This document shows, piece after piece, positions 17,063-24,964 of a stretch of DNA of 25,355 nt. Position 1 is the first letter of the stretch; each line of letters begins with the position of its first letter. The stretch is from CAYNJF01 sp964351745 (GTDB lineage: Bacteria; Pseudomonadota; Gammaproteobacteria; Berkiellales; Berkiellaceae), in the NCBI GenBank assembly GCA_964351745.1, contig CAYGPI010000035.1:1-25355 (forward strand). Direction: 5' to 3'. Below the pieces are notes generated by a model. That model ran no database searches. It saw only the letters and a list, made by a program, of their open reading frames with translations, and had not been told where the DNA came from. The translations under genes were made by a program, and so were the position numbers.

Positions 17063-17716
17063 TTAAAAAATGAAATTTGGGGGGGCTAGGGCATTCAATA
17101 AAGCTGGTGCTTCTGTTTCAAACATCACCTCGGTGCTTAAGCCGGCACTCGTTTTGGTAAAGAGACAAGCTTTCATAGCTGGTCCTTTGCCAATGATAGC
17201 AAAGCATCGACCATGGATAGCCATTTGAGCCACTAAAGCAGCCGGAAGCTCTACAGGGAAACTGCCAGCAATAAACATGGTTGAATACGGAGCGTGTTGC
17301 TCCCAGCCACCGATGCCATCGAGATGCTTTAAGGTTATGTTTGTTGCTTTATTCTGTAAATTGCTTTGTGCTAACTCAAACATATGTTGGTTGATGTCAA
17401 CAGAGTAGACATGTTTCGCTATTTGAGAAAGTAAATAGGTGACATAGCCAGTACCAGTGCCTATTTCTAAAACAGTTTCATCGGGTTGAATGTTTAGGGC
17501 TTGTAGAGCTCGAGCGACGATTTTTGGCTGAAGCATCATGTGACCTTCGCCAAGGGGAACGCTAATATCCGCATAGGCCATGGACTCAAAAGTCTTGGGG
17601 ACAAAATCTTGTCTTGGTGTTTCGCTCATGAGTTCTAAAATCCGATGACAGGAGACATCATATGGCTTTATTTGCTGGTGAATCATATTGAAGCGGGCTT
17701 GCTGCATATTATCCAT
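17063..17716 (-). CDS. pcm: Protein-L-isoaspartate O-methyltransferase-like protein
   Basis: A class I SAM-dependent methyltransferase of 217 residues, of the family that repairs isoaspartyl residues in damaged proteins. SAM motif I is VLEIGTGTG (about 82-90), with the acidic residue of motif post-I at VDIN. The upstream region YADISVPLGEGHMMLQP corresponds to the family's substrate segment, where I recall PIGxGQTISQP; here TIS is replaced by MML, so isoaspartyl repair activity is not assured. The start at 17716 has a poor ribosome site, and M4 is an alternative. It is followed by tolC in the same transcript and is divergent from nudF. Confidence 0.85.
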   Translation of the reverse strand: MDNMQQARFNMIHQQIKPYDVSCHRILELMSETPRQDFVPKTFESMAYADISVPLGEGHMMLQPKIVARALQALNIQPDETVLEIGTGTGYVTYLLSQIAKHVYSVDINQHMFELAQSNLQNKATNITLKHLDGIGGWEQHAPYSTMFIAGSFPVELPAALVAQMAIHGRCFAIIGKGPAMKACLFTKTSAGLSTEVMFETEAPALLNALAPPNFIF

Positions 17717-17783
17717 GGTGATTTATTACTTTAACAATAGTCATTTATTCGCTTCCTATCAGAATTGAAGGTTTTTTGCAGCG

Positions 17784-17853
17784 TACTTAAACTCATAGAG
17801 CATTCTAATTATTATAGAGTACGCTAATCTATAGGGTATTCTAATCTATAAAG
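17784..17853. repeat. Short tandem array of a 17-bp unit in the pcm/nudF intergenic region
   Basis: Four adjoining units can be set out: 17784-17800, 17801-17819, 17820-17836 and 17837-17853. The last two are 17 bases each and agree at 13 of 17 positions; the second has two extra bases and the first is degenerate (about 10 of 17 against the third). The shared core is CTAATCTATAGAG-like. The final unit also forms an inverted repeat with the following bases: AATCTAT (17843-17849) and ATAGATT (17855-17861) around a 5-base loop. It sits in the 200-base gap that must carry the divergent promoters of pcm-tolC and nudF, so a regulator binding site is possible. No other structure stands out in the gap. 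Confidence 0.6.
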
Positions 17854-17916
17854 AATAGATTCAAAAGTCCTCAGCTTAAAGTTTTTAAACTGACAAAATA
17901 AAAGAAAGATTAAAAC

Positions 17917-18552
17917 ATGACTCAAGAAAAAAAATGGTCCCCTCATTGGCAATCAAATGATGTTGAGATCAAGTCCAGCACATTTTGCCATGAAGGACAC
18001 TTTAAAGTTTTCACACATCAATTACGTTATAAAAAATTTTCTGGGCAATGGAGTGCTTGGATAGATCGTGAGCAAATTAAGTTACCTCGGGCTGTGGGGG
18101 TTATTTTATATGATCCAAAGCAAGATAACTTAGTCTTGGTTGAGCAATTTAGAGTGGGTCCTTTAGGGGAGGCCGGAGCTGAAAACTGGCTGTTGGAAGT
18201 CGTTGCTGGTTATGTGGATGATGGAGAGACGCTTGAGGACGCGGTGATAAGAGAAGCAAAGGAAGAAGCAAATGTTGTCGTTGAAAAACTTATTCATGCT
18301 CATGATTACTACTCTTCACCCGGTGGACTGTCAGAAAGATTATCTATTTTCTGTGGGATTATAGACTCTGTTGGTGTAGGCGGAGTGCATGGTGTTTCTA
18401 ATGAGCATGAGGATATTAAAGTTCATGTGCTTAAGTACATTGATGTGGAGCGTGACTTGACCAAGGGCATGTTAACTAGCTCATCTACTTTAATCGCTTT
18501 GCTTTGGTTAAAAATGAACCGCGCTCATTTGCAGGGGCTAGGCTATCTTTAA
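17917..18552 (+). CDS. nudF: ADP-ribose pyrophosphatase (Nudix hydrolase)
   Basis: NudF hydrolyses ADP-ribose to AMP and ribose 5-phosphate. The 211-residue length and the order of motifs fit E. coli NudF. The Nudix box runs from G98 to V120 with E104, R112, E113, E116 and E117, the metal-binding and catalytic core. The usual Gly before the last hydrophobic position (REUxEExGU) is Asn119 here. The downstream SPGGLSERLSIFCG closely matches the substrate loop of the ADP-ribose subfamily. It lies 28 bases before yqiB, as in E. coli, where nudF, yqiB and tolC are neighbours. The AT-rich upstream region has a weak ribosome site. Confidence 0.92.
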   Translation: MTQEKKWSPHWQSNDVEIKSSTFCHEGHFKVFTHQLRYKKFSGQWSAWIDREQIKLPRAVGVILYDPKQDNLVLVEQFRVGPLGEAGAENWLLEVVAGYVDDGETLEDAVIREAKEEANVVVEKLIHAHDYYSSPGGLSERLSIFCGIIDSVGVGGVHGVSNEHEDIKVHVLKYIDVERDLTKGMLTSSSTLIALLWLKMNRAHLQGLGYL

Positions 18553-18580
18553 AGCACGTATCGATAATGAATGAATCCCC

Positions 18581-19012
18581 ATGAATGGTGCCGATCAATT
18601 AAGAAAAAAGTACCTGCCAAATTTGACAGAATATTTGGCGTGCTGCACAACTATTCATCAAAAAATAGTTCGCCTATTGCCGCCCTCATATGCTAACGGT
18701 GAAAAATTTAGTTGGAAAGCTGGTATTTCTTCTTATTTAGAGATTTCAGTTCAAGAGCAGCATAAATACACTGATGTCGTCTTTATAAAATACAGATGGG
18801 CAGCAGGCTCCAAATGGCTGCAAGATATGGAATTTCAATTGAATCTTTGTCATGACATGAATATTGCTGAGGTTATAAGTTTTATTTCTAACGGTCATGT
18901 TCACAACCTGCGTAATCGATGTTACACAAGCCCCACCATTAGTTATCTAGATGAAAAAAAACAAATTCATCAATTACTCCTTGAATGGTTATCTTTAAGC
19001 CTTACTTGCTAA
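18581..19012 (+). CDS. yqiB: DUF1249 family protein YqiB
   Basis: A 143-residue member of the DUF1249 family, whose function is unknown. Matches to E. coli YqiB are the N-terminal YLPNLTEYLACC (like a short helical start before LLP), LRR-position KIVRLLPP, the central beta-rich part with YTDVVFIKY, LCHDMNIAEV, and the C-terminal YLDEKKQIHQLLLEWL. No signal peptide or membrane segment is visible. The ATG at 18581 has no good ribosome site, and no better in-frame start exists. Its place after nudF agrees with E. coli, but the cpdA and yqiA genes found there before parE are missing; parE follows after 63 bases. Confidence 0.86.
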   Translation: MNGADQLRKKYLPNLTEYLACCTTIHQKIVRLLPPSYANGEKFSWKAGISSYLEISVQEQHKYTDVVFIKYRWAAGSKWLQDMEFQLNLCHDMNIAEVISFISNGHVHNLRNRCYTSPTISYLDEKKQIHQLLLEWLSLSLTC

Positions 19013-19075
19013 GCTTTCTTAGGTTAGTATTCACTGTTATTAAGTATGAAATTTTTTAACTAAGATAATACACCT

Positions 19076-20968
19076 ATGGCAAAACAACAAAACTACACGG
19101 CAGAAGCTATTGAAGTGCTAACTGGCTTAGAGCCCGTTAGAAAACGACCTGGTATGTACACTGACACAACTAGGCCAAATCATCTTGCGATGGAAATCAT
19201 AGATAACAGTGTTGATGAGGCGCTTGCCGGTCATGCCAATGAAATTCATGTCATGGTTTATAAAGATGGCTCATGTGAAGTCTCAGATAACGGTAGGGGC
19301 ATGCCTGTTGACAAGCATGCGAAAGAGAAAGTCCCTGGCGTTGAGCTCATCTTAACGCGCCTGCACGCGGGCGCCAAATTTTCAAACAAAAGTTATAATT
19401 TTTCAGGCGGACTTCATGGGGTTGGCGTTTCAGTCGTTAACGCGCTGTCTAAAAAGTTAGAGGTCACCATTAAGCGTGACGGAAAAATTCATAGCATGAG
19501 CTTTGCTGATGGCTTTAAAAAAAGCAATTTGAAAGCGCATGGAGAGGTTCCAAAGCGCCAGACAGGTACCTGTATTCGGTTTTGGCCAGATCCTAAATAT
19601 TTCGATAGTCCAAAATTTGCGATGAGCAAATTGGAGCATCTTTTGCGCGCTAAGGCTATTTTGTGCTCAGGGCTTGCTATTCATCTTAATATAGAAGGGC
19701 AAGACGAAACAAAGACATGGTGCTATGAAGATGGTTTAACTGATTATTTAATGGAATCAGGCGAGGGGCTAGAAAAACTGCCAGAGAAGCCTTTTGTTGG
19801 TGACTTTAAAGGTGATATCGAAGAGGTGCATTGGGCGCTTTTTTGGGTTAACAATAGCTCCGAAATGGTGACTGAAAGTTATGTTAACCTCATCCCAACT
19901 TTCCAGGGCGGGACCCATGTGAATGGTTTGCGCACAGGTTTATCGGACGCGATGCGAGACTTTTGTGATAAGCGTAATTTATTACCGAAAGGTGTCAAGC
20001 TAGCTGCTGAAGATATTTGGGATAGTTGTAGTTATGTTTTGTCATTAAAAATGCAAGATCCTCAATTCTCCGGCCAAACCAAAGAGCGTTTATCTTCAAG
20101 GCAATCTGCAGCATTCATTGGTGGTGTTGTGAAAGATGCTTTTAGTTTATGGCTGCATCAGCATACCAAAGAAGGCGAAGAGCTCGCTCACATGGTGATT
20201 GCTAATGCACAGAGCCGATTACGTAAAGGAAAAAAAGTAGCTCGTAAAAAGATTACACAGGGGCCTCAGTTGCCAGGAAAATTGGCGGACTGCTCATGTG
20301 CTGATCCAATGCGTGGCGAGTTATTTTTGGTGGAAGGGGATTCTGCTGGAGGCTCGGCGAAACAAGCTCGCGATAGAGAGCATCAAGCAGTGATGCCTTT
20401 GCGAGGCAAAATCTTAAATACATGGGAAGTTGATCCCATCAATGTTTTAGCATCTCAAGAAGTGCATGATATTGCTTTAGCGATAGGATTGGATCCAAAC
20501 TCAGATGACTTATCAAAACTACGGTATGGCAAAATTTGTATTCTTGCTGATGCGGACTCTGACGGACTTCATATTGCAACCTTGCTATGCGCTTTATTCT
20601 TAAAACATTTTAGATCGCTGGTTGATGCCGGTCATGTTTATGTCGCTATGCCACCTTTATATAGGATCGATATTGGCAAGGATGTTTATTATGCTCTTGA
20701 TGAGGATGAAAAAGAAGGGACTTTAGATCGTATTAAAGCTGAAAAGAAAAAAGGTAAAGTTAATGTGCAGCGCTTTAAAGGATTGGGTGAAATGAACCCA
20801 TTGCAGTTGAGGGAAACAACCATGGCGTATGATACAAGACGATTATTGCAATTAACTTTAGGTGAAGACAATAAAGCTGACGGCATGCTTGATTTATTGT
20901 TAGCAAAAAAACGCTCTTCAGATCGTCGAACTTGGCTTGAATCCAAGGGCGATCTCATCGAATTATAA
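19076..20968 (+). CDS. parE: DNA topoisomerase IV subunit B
   Basis: The ATPase subunit of topoisomerase IV, which decatenates daughter chromosomes with ParC. The 630-residue product equals E. coli ParE in length. The GHKL ATPase site shows E40 and N44 in MEIIDNSVDEALAGHA, then DNGRGMPVD and GGLHGVGVSVVNALS. The transducer region has SSRQSAAF. The TOPRIM domain has EGDSAGG (E420-G426) and the metal pair D492/D494 in ADADSDG, and the C-terminus has QRFKGLGEMNPLQL. The absence of a long insert and the PLRGKILNTWEVD sequence favour ParE over GyrB. parC follows after 12 bases with a GAGG ribosome site between, so the two subunits are made from one transcript. Confidence 0.97.
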   Translation: MAKQQNYTAEAIEVLTGLEPVRKRPGMYTDTTRPNHLAMEIIDNSVDEALAGHANEIHVMVYKDGSCEVSDNGRGMPVDKHAKEKVPGVELILTRLHAGAKFSNKSYNFSGGLHGVGVSVVNALSKKLEVTIKRDGKIHSMSFADGFKKSNLKAHGEVPKRQTGTCIRFWPDPKYFDSPKFAMSKLEHLLRAKAILCSGLAIHLNIEGQDETKTWCYEDGLTDYLMESGEGLEKLPEKPFVGDFKGDIEEVHWALFWVNNSSEMVTESYVNLIPTFQGGTHVNGLRTGLSDAMRDFCDKRNLLPKGVKLAAEDIWDSCSYVLSLKMQDPQFSGQTKERLSSRQSAAFIGGVVKDAFSLWLHQHTKEGEELAHMVIANAQSRLRKGKKVARKKITQGPQLPGKLADCSCADPMRGELFLVEGDSAGGSAKQARDREHQAVMPLRGKILNTWEVDPINVLASQEVHDIALAIGLDPNSDDLSKLRYGKICILADADSDGLHIATLLCALFLKHFRSLVDAGHVYVAMPPLYRIDIGKDVYYALDEDEKEGTLDRIKAEKKKGKVNVQRFKGLGEMNPLQLRETTMAYDTRRLLQLTLGEDNKADGMLDLLLAKKRSSDRRTWLESKGDLIEL

Positions 20969-20980
20969 TTAGAGGCAGTT

Positions 20981-23239
20981 ATGGCAAAATCAAACATTGT
21001 GCCCATTGAGGGCATTGAGCAGCGTCCCATTAGCGAATTTGCGGAGCTTGCTTACTTAAATTACTCTATGTATGTCATCATGGATAGAGCGCTACCTCAC
21101 CTTGGTGATGGTTTAAAGCCAGTTCAAAGACGTATTATTTATGCGATGTCAGAGTTAGGTTTAAGCAATAGCTCAAAGCATAAAAAATCTGCAAGAACCA
21201 TTGGTGATGTGCTTGGTAAGTATCACCCTCATGGTGATTCAGCTTGTTATGAAGCTATGGTCCTACTCGCGCAACCTTTCTCTTACCGTTATCCTCTGGT
21301 CGATGGTCAAGGGAACTGGGGCTCGATGGATGATCCAAAATCATTCGCGGCGATGAGATATACAGAAGCTCGACTTGCTAAATTTGCTCAAGTGCATTTA
21401 GCCGAGTTGGGGCAAGGGACTGTGGATTGGGTGCCTAATTTTGATGGCACTTTAGATGAACCTAAAATACTGCCTGCAAGGTTGCCAACTTTACTGCTTA
21501 ATGGCGTGACGGGTATTGCTGTTGGTATGGCAACAGATGTACCGCCTCATAACTTAAACGAAGTGACAAAAGCTTGTATTCATCTTTTAGATAATCCTAA
21601 AGCTACATTAAGCGACATTACGAAAATTATTCCAGGACCTGACTACCCAACGTCGGCTGAAATTATTACTTCTAAAGCTGATATTAAAAGAATTTATGAA
21701 ACTGGGGGAGGCTCTCTTAAAATGCGAGCAGTCTCTATCGTTGAGCAAGGGGACATTATCATTACAGCGTTACCTCATCAAGTGAGTGGCGCTAAAGTCT
21801 TAGAGCAGATAGCGAGTCAAATGCAGGCTAAGAAATTACCTGATGTGGTTGATTTACGTGATGAATCTGATCATGAGAATCCGACACGCTTGGTCATTAT
21901 TCCTCGCTCCAACAAAGTTGATAAAGATCAATTGCTCTCTCATTTATATGCCACCACTGATCTAGAGCGCTCATACCGAGTGAATATGAATGTGATTGGC
22001 TTAGATGGTCGCCCTCAAATCAAACCATTGCTGACTTTTTTAAATGAATGGTTGGTGTTTAGAGCTCAAACTGTGAGACGGCGCTTAGAATATCGTCTTG
22101 AGAAGGTTCTAGCTCGGTTACATATTTTAGATGCGCTATTGATCGCCTTTCTCAATATCGACGAAGTCATTGAAATTATTCGCCATGAAGATAAGCCAAA
22201 GCCTATCCTCATGGCAAAATTTAAGCTTAGTGACATACAAGCAGAAGCTATTTTAGATTTAAAATTAAGACACTTAGCGAAACTTGAAGAAATGAAAATC
22301 ACAGGAGAGCAAGCTGAATTAGCTCAAGAGCGCGACAAACTAGAAAAAACATTAAGTTCAAATGCTAGGCTTAAGACCTTGGTCAAAAATGAGCTAGAAG
22401 CAGATGCCAAAAGCTTTGGAGATAAAAGGCGATCGCCTCTTAAACAAAGAGAGGAAGCAAAAGCTATCAAAGCTGAAGAGCGCTTACCAAGCTTACCTGT
22501 TACTGTTGTTTTATCTCAAAAGGGATGGGTGAGACAAGCTAAAGGGCACGAAGTTGTTGGCGCTGATTTAAGCTATAAAGCTGGTGATGGATTTTTAGTT
22601 CAAGCTTTAGGTAAAACGAATGAACAAGCTCTCATCTTAGACTCAACGGGTAGAAGTTATGCCGTGGCGGTTCATACGATGCCTTCTGTGAGAGGTTTTG
22701 GGGAGCCATTAACCACGCAACTAAAAGCACCTTCTGGCGCGACATTCGTATCTATGCTCATGGGTGATAGTCTCCAGAAAATCATGATGGTCTCAAGTGC
22801 TGGATACGGGTTTATTACAACCTTGGCAGAGTTGCACACTAAAAATAAAGCTGGGAAAGCCGTTCTTAAATGCCAAGCAGGATCGCAGCCTTTGCCTATT
22901 GAGGTTCTTGAAAAAAGACATAAACTCATTGCCTTGTTGAGTAACGAAGGCCGCTTGTTGTTGTTTGATTTAAAGGATATTCCAGAGCTTACTAAAGGCA
23001 AGGGTAATAAGCTTATCAGTATTCCAACGGATAGAGTTGCTAGTGGTGAAGAATTTGTTGTCGGTTATCGACTTTTAGCAGCGAAGGATAGTCTTTTGAT
23101 TAAGGCGGGCAAACGTAAGCTTAACCTTACGCCTCATGATTTAGATAACTACCTTGGCGAAAGAGGGCGTCGTGGCCATAAATTGCCAAGAGGTATGCAA
23201 AAAGTCACGACAATCGAGGTTATTGCATCCAAAAAATGA
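20981..23239 (+). CDS. parC: DNA topoisomerase IV subunit A
   Basis: The DNA cleavage/rejoining subunit that works with ParE in an A2B2 complex. At 752 residues it equals E. coli ParC. The catalytic tyrosine is Y127 in AAMRYTEARL. The quinolone-determining region KYHPHGDSACYEAM keeps Ser87 and Glu91, the wild-type residues at the positions equivalent to E. coli S80 and E84. Other family marks are VPNFDGTLDEPKILPARLP, LLNGVTGIAVGMATD and PPHNL. The C-terminal domain (about 500 onward) lacks the GyrA-type GyrA box, consistent with ParC. It ends about 90 bases before the double-glycine peptide gene, with no clear terminator between. Confidence 0.97.
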   Translation: MAKSNIVPIEGIEQRPISEFAELAYLNYSMYVIMDRALPHLGDGLKPVQRRIIYAMSELGLSNSSKHKKSARTIGDVLGKYHPHGDSACYEAMVLLAQPFSYRYPLVDGQGNWGSMDDPKSFAAMRYTEARLAKFAQVHLAELGQGTVDWVPNFDGTLDEPKILPARLPTLLLNGVTGIAVGMATDVPPHNLNEVTKACIHLLDNPKATLSDITKIIPGPDYPTSAEIITSKADIKRIYETGGGSLKMRAVSIVEQGDIIITALPHQVSGAKVLEQIASQMQAKKLPDVVDLRDESDHENPTRLVIIPRSNKVDKDQLLSHLYATTDLERSYRVNMNVIGLDGRPQIKPLLTFLNEWLVFRAQTVRRRLEYRLEKVLARLHILDALLIAFLNIDEVIEIIRHEDKPKPILMAKFKLSDIQAEAILDLKLRHLAKLEEMKITGEQAELAQERDKLEKTLSSNARLKTLVKNELEADAKSFGDKRRSPLKQREEAKAIKAEERLPSLPVTVVLSQKGWVRQAKGHEVVGADLSYKAGDGFLVQALGKTNEQALILDSTGRSYAVAVHTMPSVRGFGEPLTTQLKAPSGATFVSMLMGDSLQKIMMVSSAGYGFITTLAELHTKNKAGKAVLKCQAGSQPLPIEVLEKRHKLIALLSNEGRLLLFDLKDIPELTKGKGNKLISIPTDRVASGEEFVVGYRLLAAKDSLLIKAGKRKLNLTPHDLDNYLGERGRRGHKLPRGMQKVTTIEVIASKK

Positions 23240-23268
23240 GTAAAAGATACGTAAGTTAATTTACTTGC

Positions 23269-23296
23269 TTGACTGGGGCGCAGGTTGGTATAGAAT
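23269..23296 (+). promoter_or_regulatory. Strong sigma-70-like promoter for the double-glycine peptide gene
   Basis: TTGACT (23269-23274) and TAGAAT (23291-23296) each differ by one base from the consensus and are 16 bases apart. The start of transcription would be near 23303, leaving about a 25-base leader with an AAGAGAG ribosome site before the ATG at 23328. It is the best-formed promoter in the window. Confidence 0.7.
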
Positions 23297-23327
23297 CTGC
23301 GCATCGATGTTGTTAAGAGAGTAAAGT

Positions 23328-23600
23328 ATGAAAAATTTAAATGCTGTTGATGTTCAAAGAGTTTCAGGTGGTTTGACTTATGATCAAGTGATTGGTCGTG
23401 GTTTTGCCTTTGGCTCCTGCATAGGCTTATTTTCTGGCGCAGTCTCTGCTTTCATTCAGAATCAAGCACCAACGGCTATCGCTCTGGGCGCTGTTTGTGG
23501 CACCGGTGTTGGAGGTTTTGCGGGTGCAATTATCTCTGTACCTTTCTCAATCTTTTTTCCAACAGATTTAGAAGTCACTTATTACGAAATTCGTGATTAA
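23328..23600 (+). CDS. Double-glycine leader, glycine-zipper peptide (class II bacteriocin-like)
   Basis: A 90-residue protein. Residues 1-15 (MKNLNAVDVQRVSGG) match the double-glycine leader rule: Leu at -12, Asp at -8, Val at -7, Val at -4 and GG at -2/-1, normally cut by a C39-peptidase ABC transporter. The 75-residue core has two hydrophobic segments. Each carries a four-glycine zipper of period four (G25, G29, G33, G37 and G54, G58, G62, G66) and one cysteine (C31, C57), joined by a polar QNQAPT turn. A tail with a charged end, TDLEVTYYEIRD, follows. GxxxG motifs are typical of two-peptide class II bacteriocins and of membrane-inserting helix pairs. No immunity protein or transporter gene is next to it. 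It has its own promoter and overlaps the convergent kinase gene by 4 bases. A bacteriocin is likely but a membrane or effector role is open. Confidence 0.8.
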   Translation: MKNLNAVDVQRVSGGLTYDQVIGRGFAFGSCIGLFSGAVSAFIQNQAPTAIALGAVCGTGVGGFAGAIISVPFSIFFPTDLEVTYYEIRD

Positions 23601-24940
23601 GCCTTTTTAAGCCTTGGCGCCATGAGTTGTTTGAAATCAATTTGTGGCGCTAAATCATGCATTCGCAATCCTACATAATAAGCTTTATGGTAACTTCCTG
23701 GATAGAGCCAGGTGAGCGCTTGATTTTTAAGAGATGAAGCAGCTTGGTAGCCGACTTTCAGATTAGATCTTTGGGACTCTGAGAGCTCTAGAAGATTATC
23801 AAACTCTGTCAAATTATCTTTCTTTGTGCTTAAACGCATATTTTCATAAGTGCTGCGTATGATTTTTTGCCTTAGGTAGCCTAGACTGCTTAGCAAAAGT
23901 GGTGTAGAAAGAAGCAGCATGGCAGTTGAGGATAACAAGGTTGATGCCAGCAAAGCAAAGCAAAAAATGACTCCTGAAAACTTTAGGGCATGCTTGTACT
24001 GTAAGTCTTTTTTCAAATCTCCATGAGCTTGTAACACAATCATCATATCGTCAATTGTTGGTCTATCTTTATAATTTTTTGATAGCATTTTTTTGATAAG
24101 CTCAGGATAGGGATCTGAAGGTGGGGATCCCATGATAAGCATGGCTATGTTTGATTTTAAATGCGATCCTTTTTCTGATTTCTTATAATGTGATAGCACC
24201 GTATGAAAAATTTTACCTAAGCCAAAAATATCTGATTTTTTATGTAGAAATTTTTTCTGGATCACTTCTGGTGCGGCATATTTCTTATTAAAGATCCAGC
24301 GTGTCGGCTTAAAGGTTTCTTGAGATTTAGGTAAAATCACTGAGCCATCAAAATCAATGCAGGTTACTTTTTTAGGGTGGAAGATAATATTGTCAGTTTT
24401 AAGATCAGCATGAATGATATCTTTGTCGTGAAGCGCTTTAAGCGACCAAGCTAATTTTAGGAACAAGTGGTCGAGAGTGATAGAAGGTTCGAGTTGATTG
24501 CTATGCATGGCTTTATTTAAGTCTTGGCCTTTAACATAGTCCAAAATTTTATAAACCCGATTTTCCAAGATAGCTTGATCTTTGAGACGATTGATTCTTT
24601 TTAGTACGTTCTCAGATTGAAGAATTTTTTCTTTAAAATCTAAAGAGCTTTTTTTCATAGATTTTAAAACAAAGACATGCCCATCTTCCCGTTGACAATA
24701 AGTGACAAAATTGATGCCGCCTTCGCCAACAAGATAAGCATCGGGCGCATCTTTGGTTTGCTTGGCAATGGCATATAAATGGTCATGGATAAGTAAAAAA
24801 GAATGACTTAATTTGGTTTTCTTTTGTTCAAGCTTTCTAGTCTGCTGAGGGTTAGCTCGTGCATTAGCTAACATTCTTGCTTTTTGAAAAACTTCTTTGG
24901 TCGGAAAGACGCCGTCAGAGTTTAAAATCGTAGGCGTCAT
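23597..24940 (-). CDS. Eukaryotic-like Ser/Thr protein kinase with C-terminal membrane segment
   Basis: A 447-residue protein. The kinase domain spans about 65-310: glycine loop VGEGGINFV (71-79), catalytic lysine K93 in VFVLKSM, likely helix-C E110, catalytic loop HADLKTDN (D179, N184), metal motif DFD (D196) in place of DFG, YAAPE (221-225), D237 in SDIFGLG and a late Arg in KDRP (293). HAD for HRD makes it a non-RD kinase, which usually needs no activation-loop phosphorylation. Residues about 321-356 are hydrophobic, probably a hairpin of two membrane helices, and a soluble tail of about 90 residues follows. It lies 24 bases after the aldolase stop, so it is probably in that transcript. 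Such kinases are often regulators or host-targeted effectors in intracellular gammaproteobacteria; which applies here is unknown. Confidence 0.85.
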   Translation of the reverse strand: MTPTILNSDGVFPTKEVFQKARMLANARANPQQTRKLEQKKTKLSHSFLLIHDHLYAIAKQTKDAPDAYLVGEGGINFVTYCQREDGHVFVLKSMKKSSLDFKEKILQSENVLKRINRLKDQAILENRVYKILDYVKGQDLNKAMHSNQLEPSITLDHLFLKLAWSLKALHDKDIIHADLKTDNIIFHPKKVTCIDFDGSVILPKSQETFKPTRWIFNKKYAAPEVIQKKFLHKKSDIFGLGKIFHTVLSHYKKSEKGSHLKSNIAMLIMGSPPSDPYPELIKKMLSKNYKDRPTIDDMMIVLQAHGDLKKDLQYKHALKFSGVIFCFALLASTLLSSTAMLLLSTPLLLSSLGYLRQKIIRSTYENMRLSTKKDNLTEFDNLLELSESQRSNLKVGYQAASSLKNQALTWLYPGSYHKAYYVGLRMHDLAPQIDFKQLMAPRLKKA

Positions 24941-24964
24941 GAGTCAAAGTTCCTTCTTGGTAAC

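Noticed and set aside
21221..21262. Possible quinolone-resistance changes in parC
   Set aside because: Ser87 and Glu91 are the susceptible-type residues.
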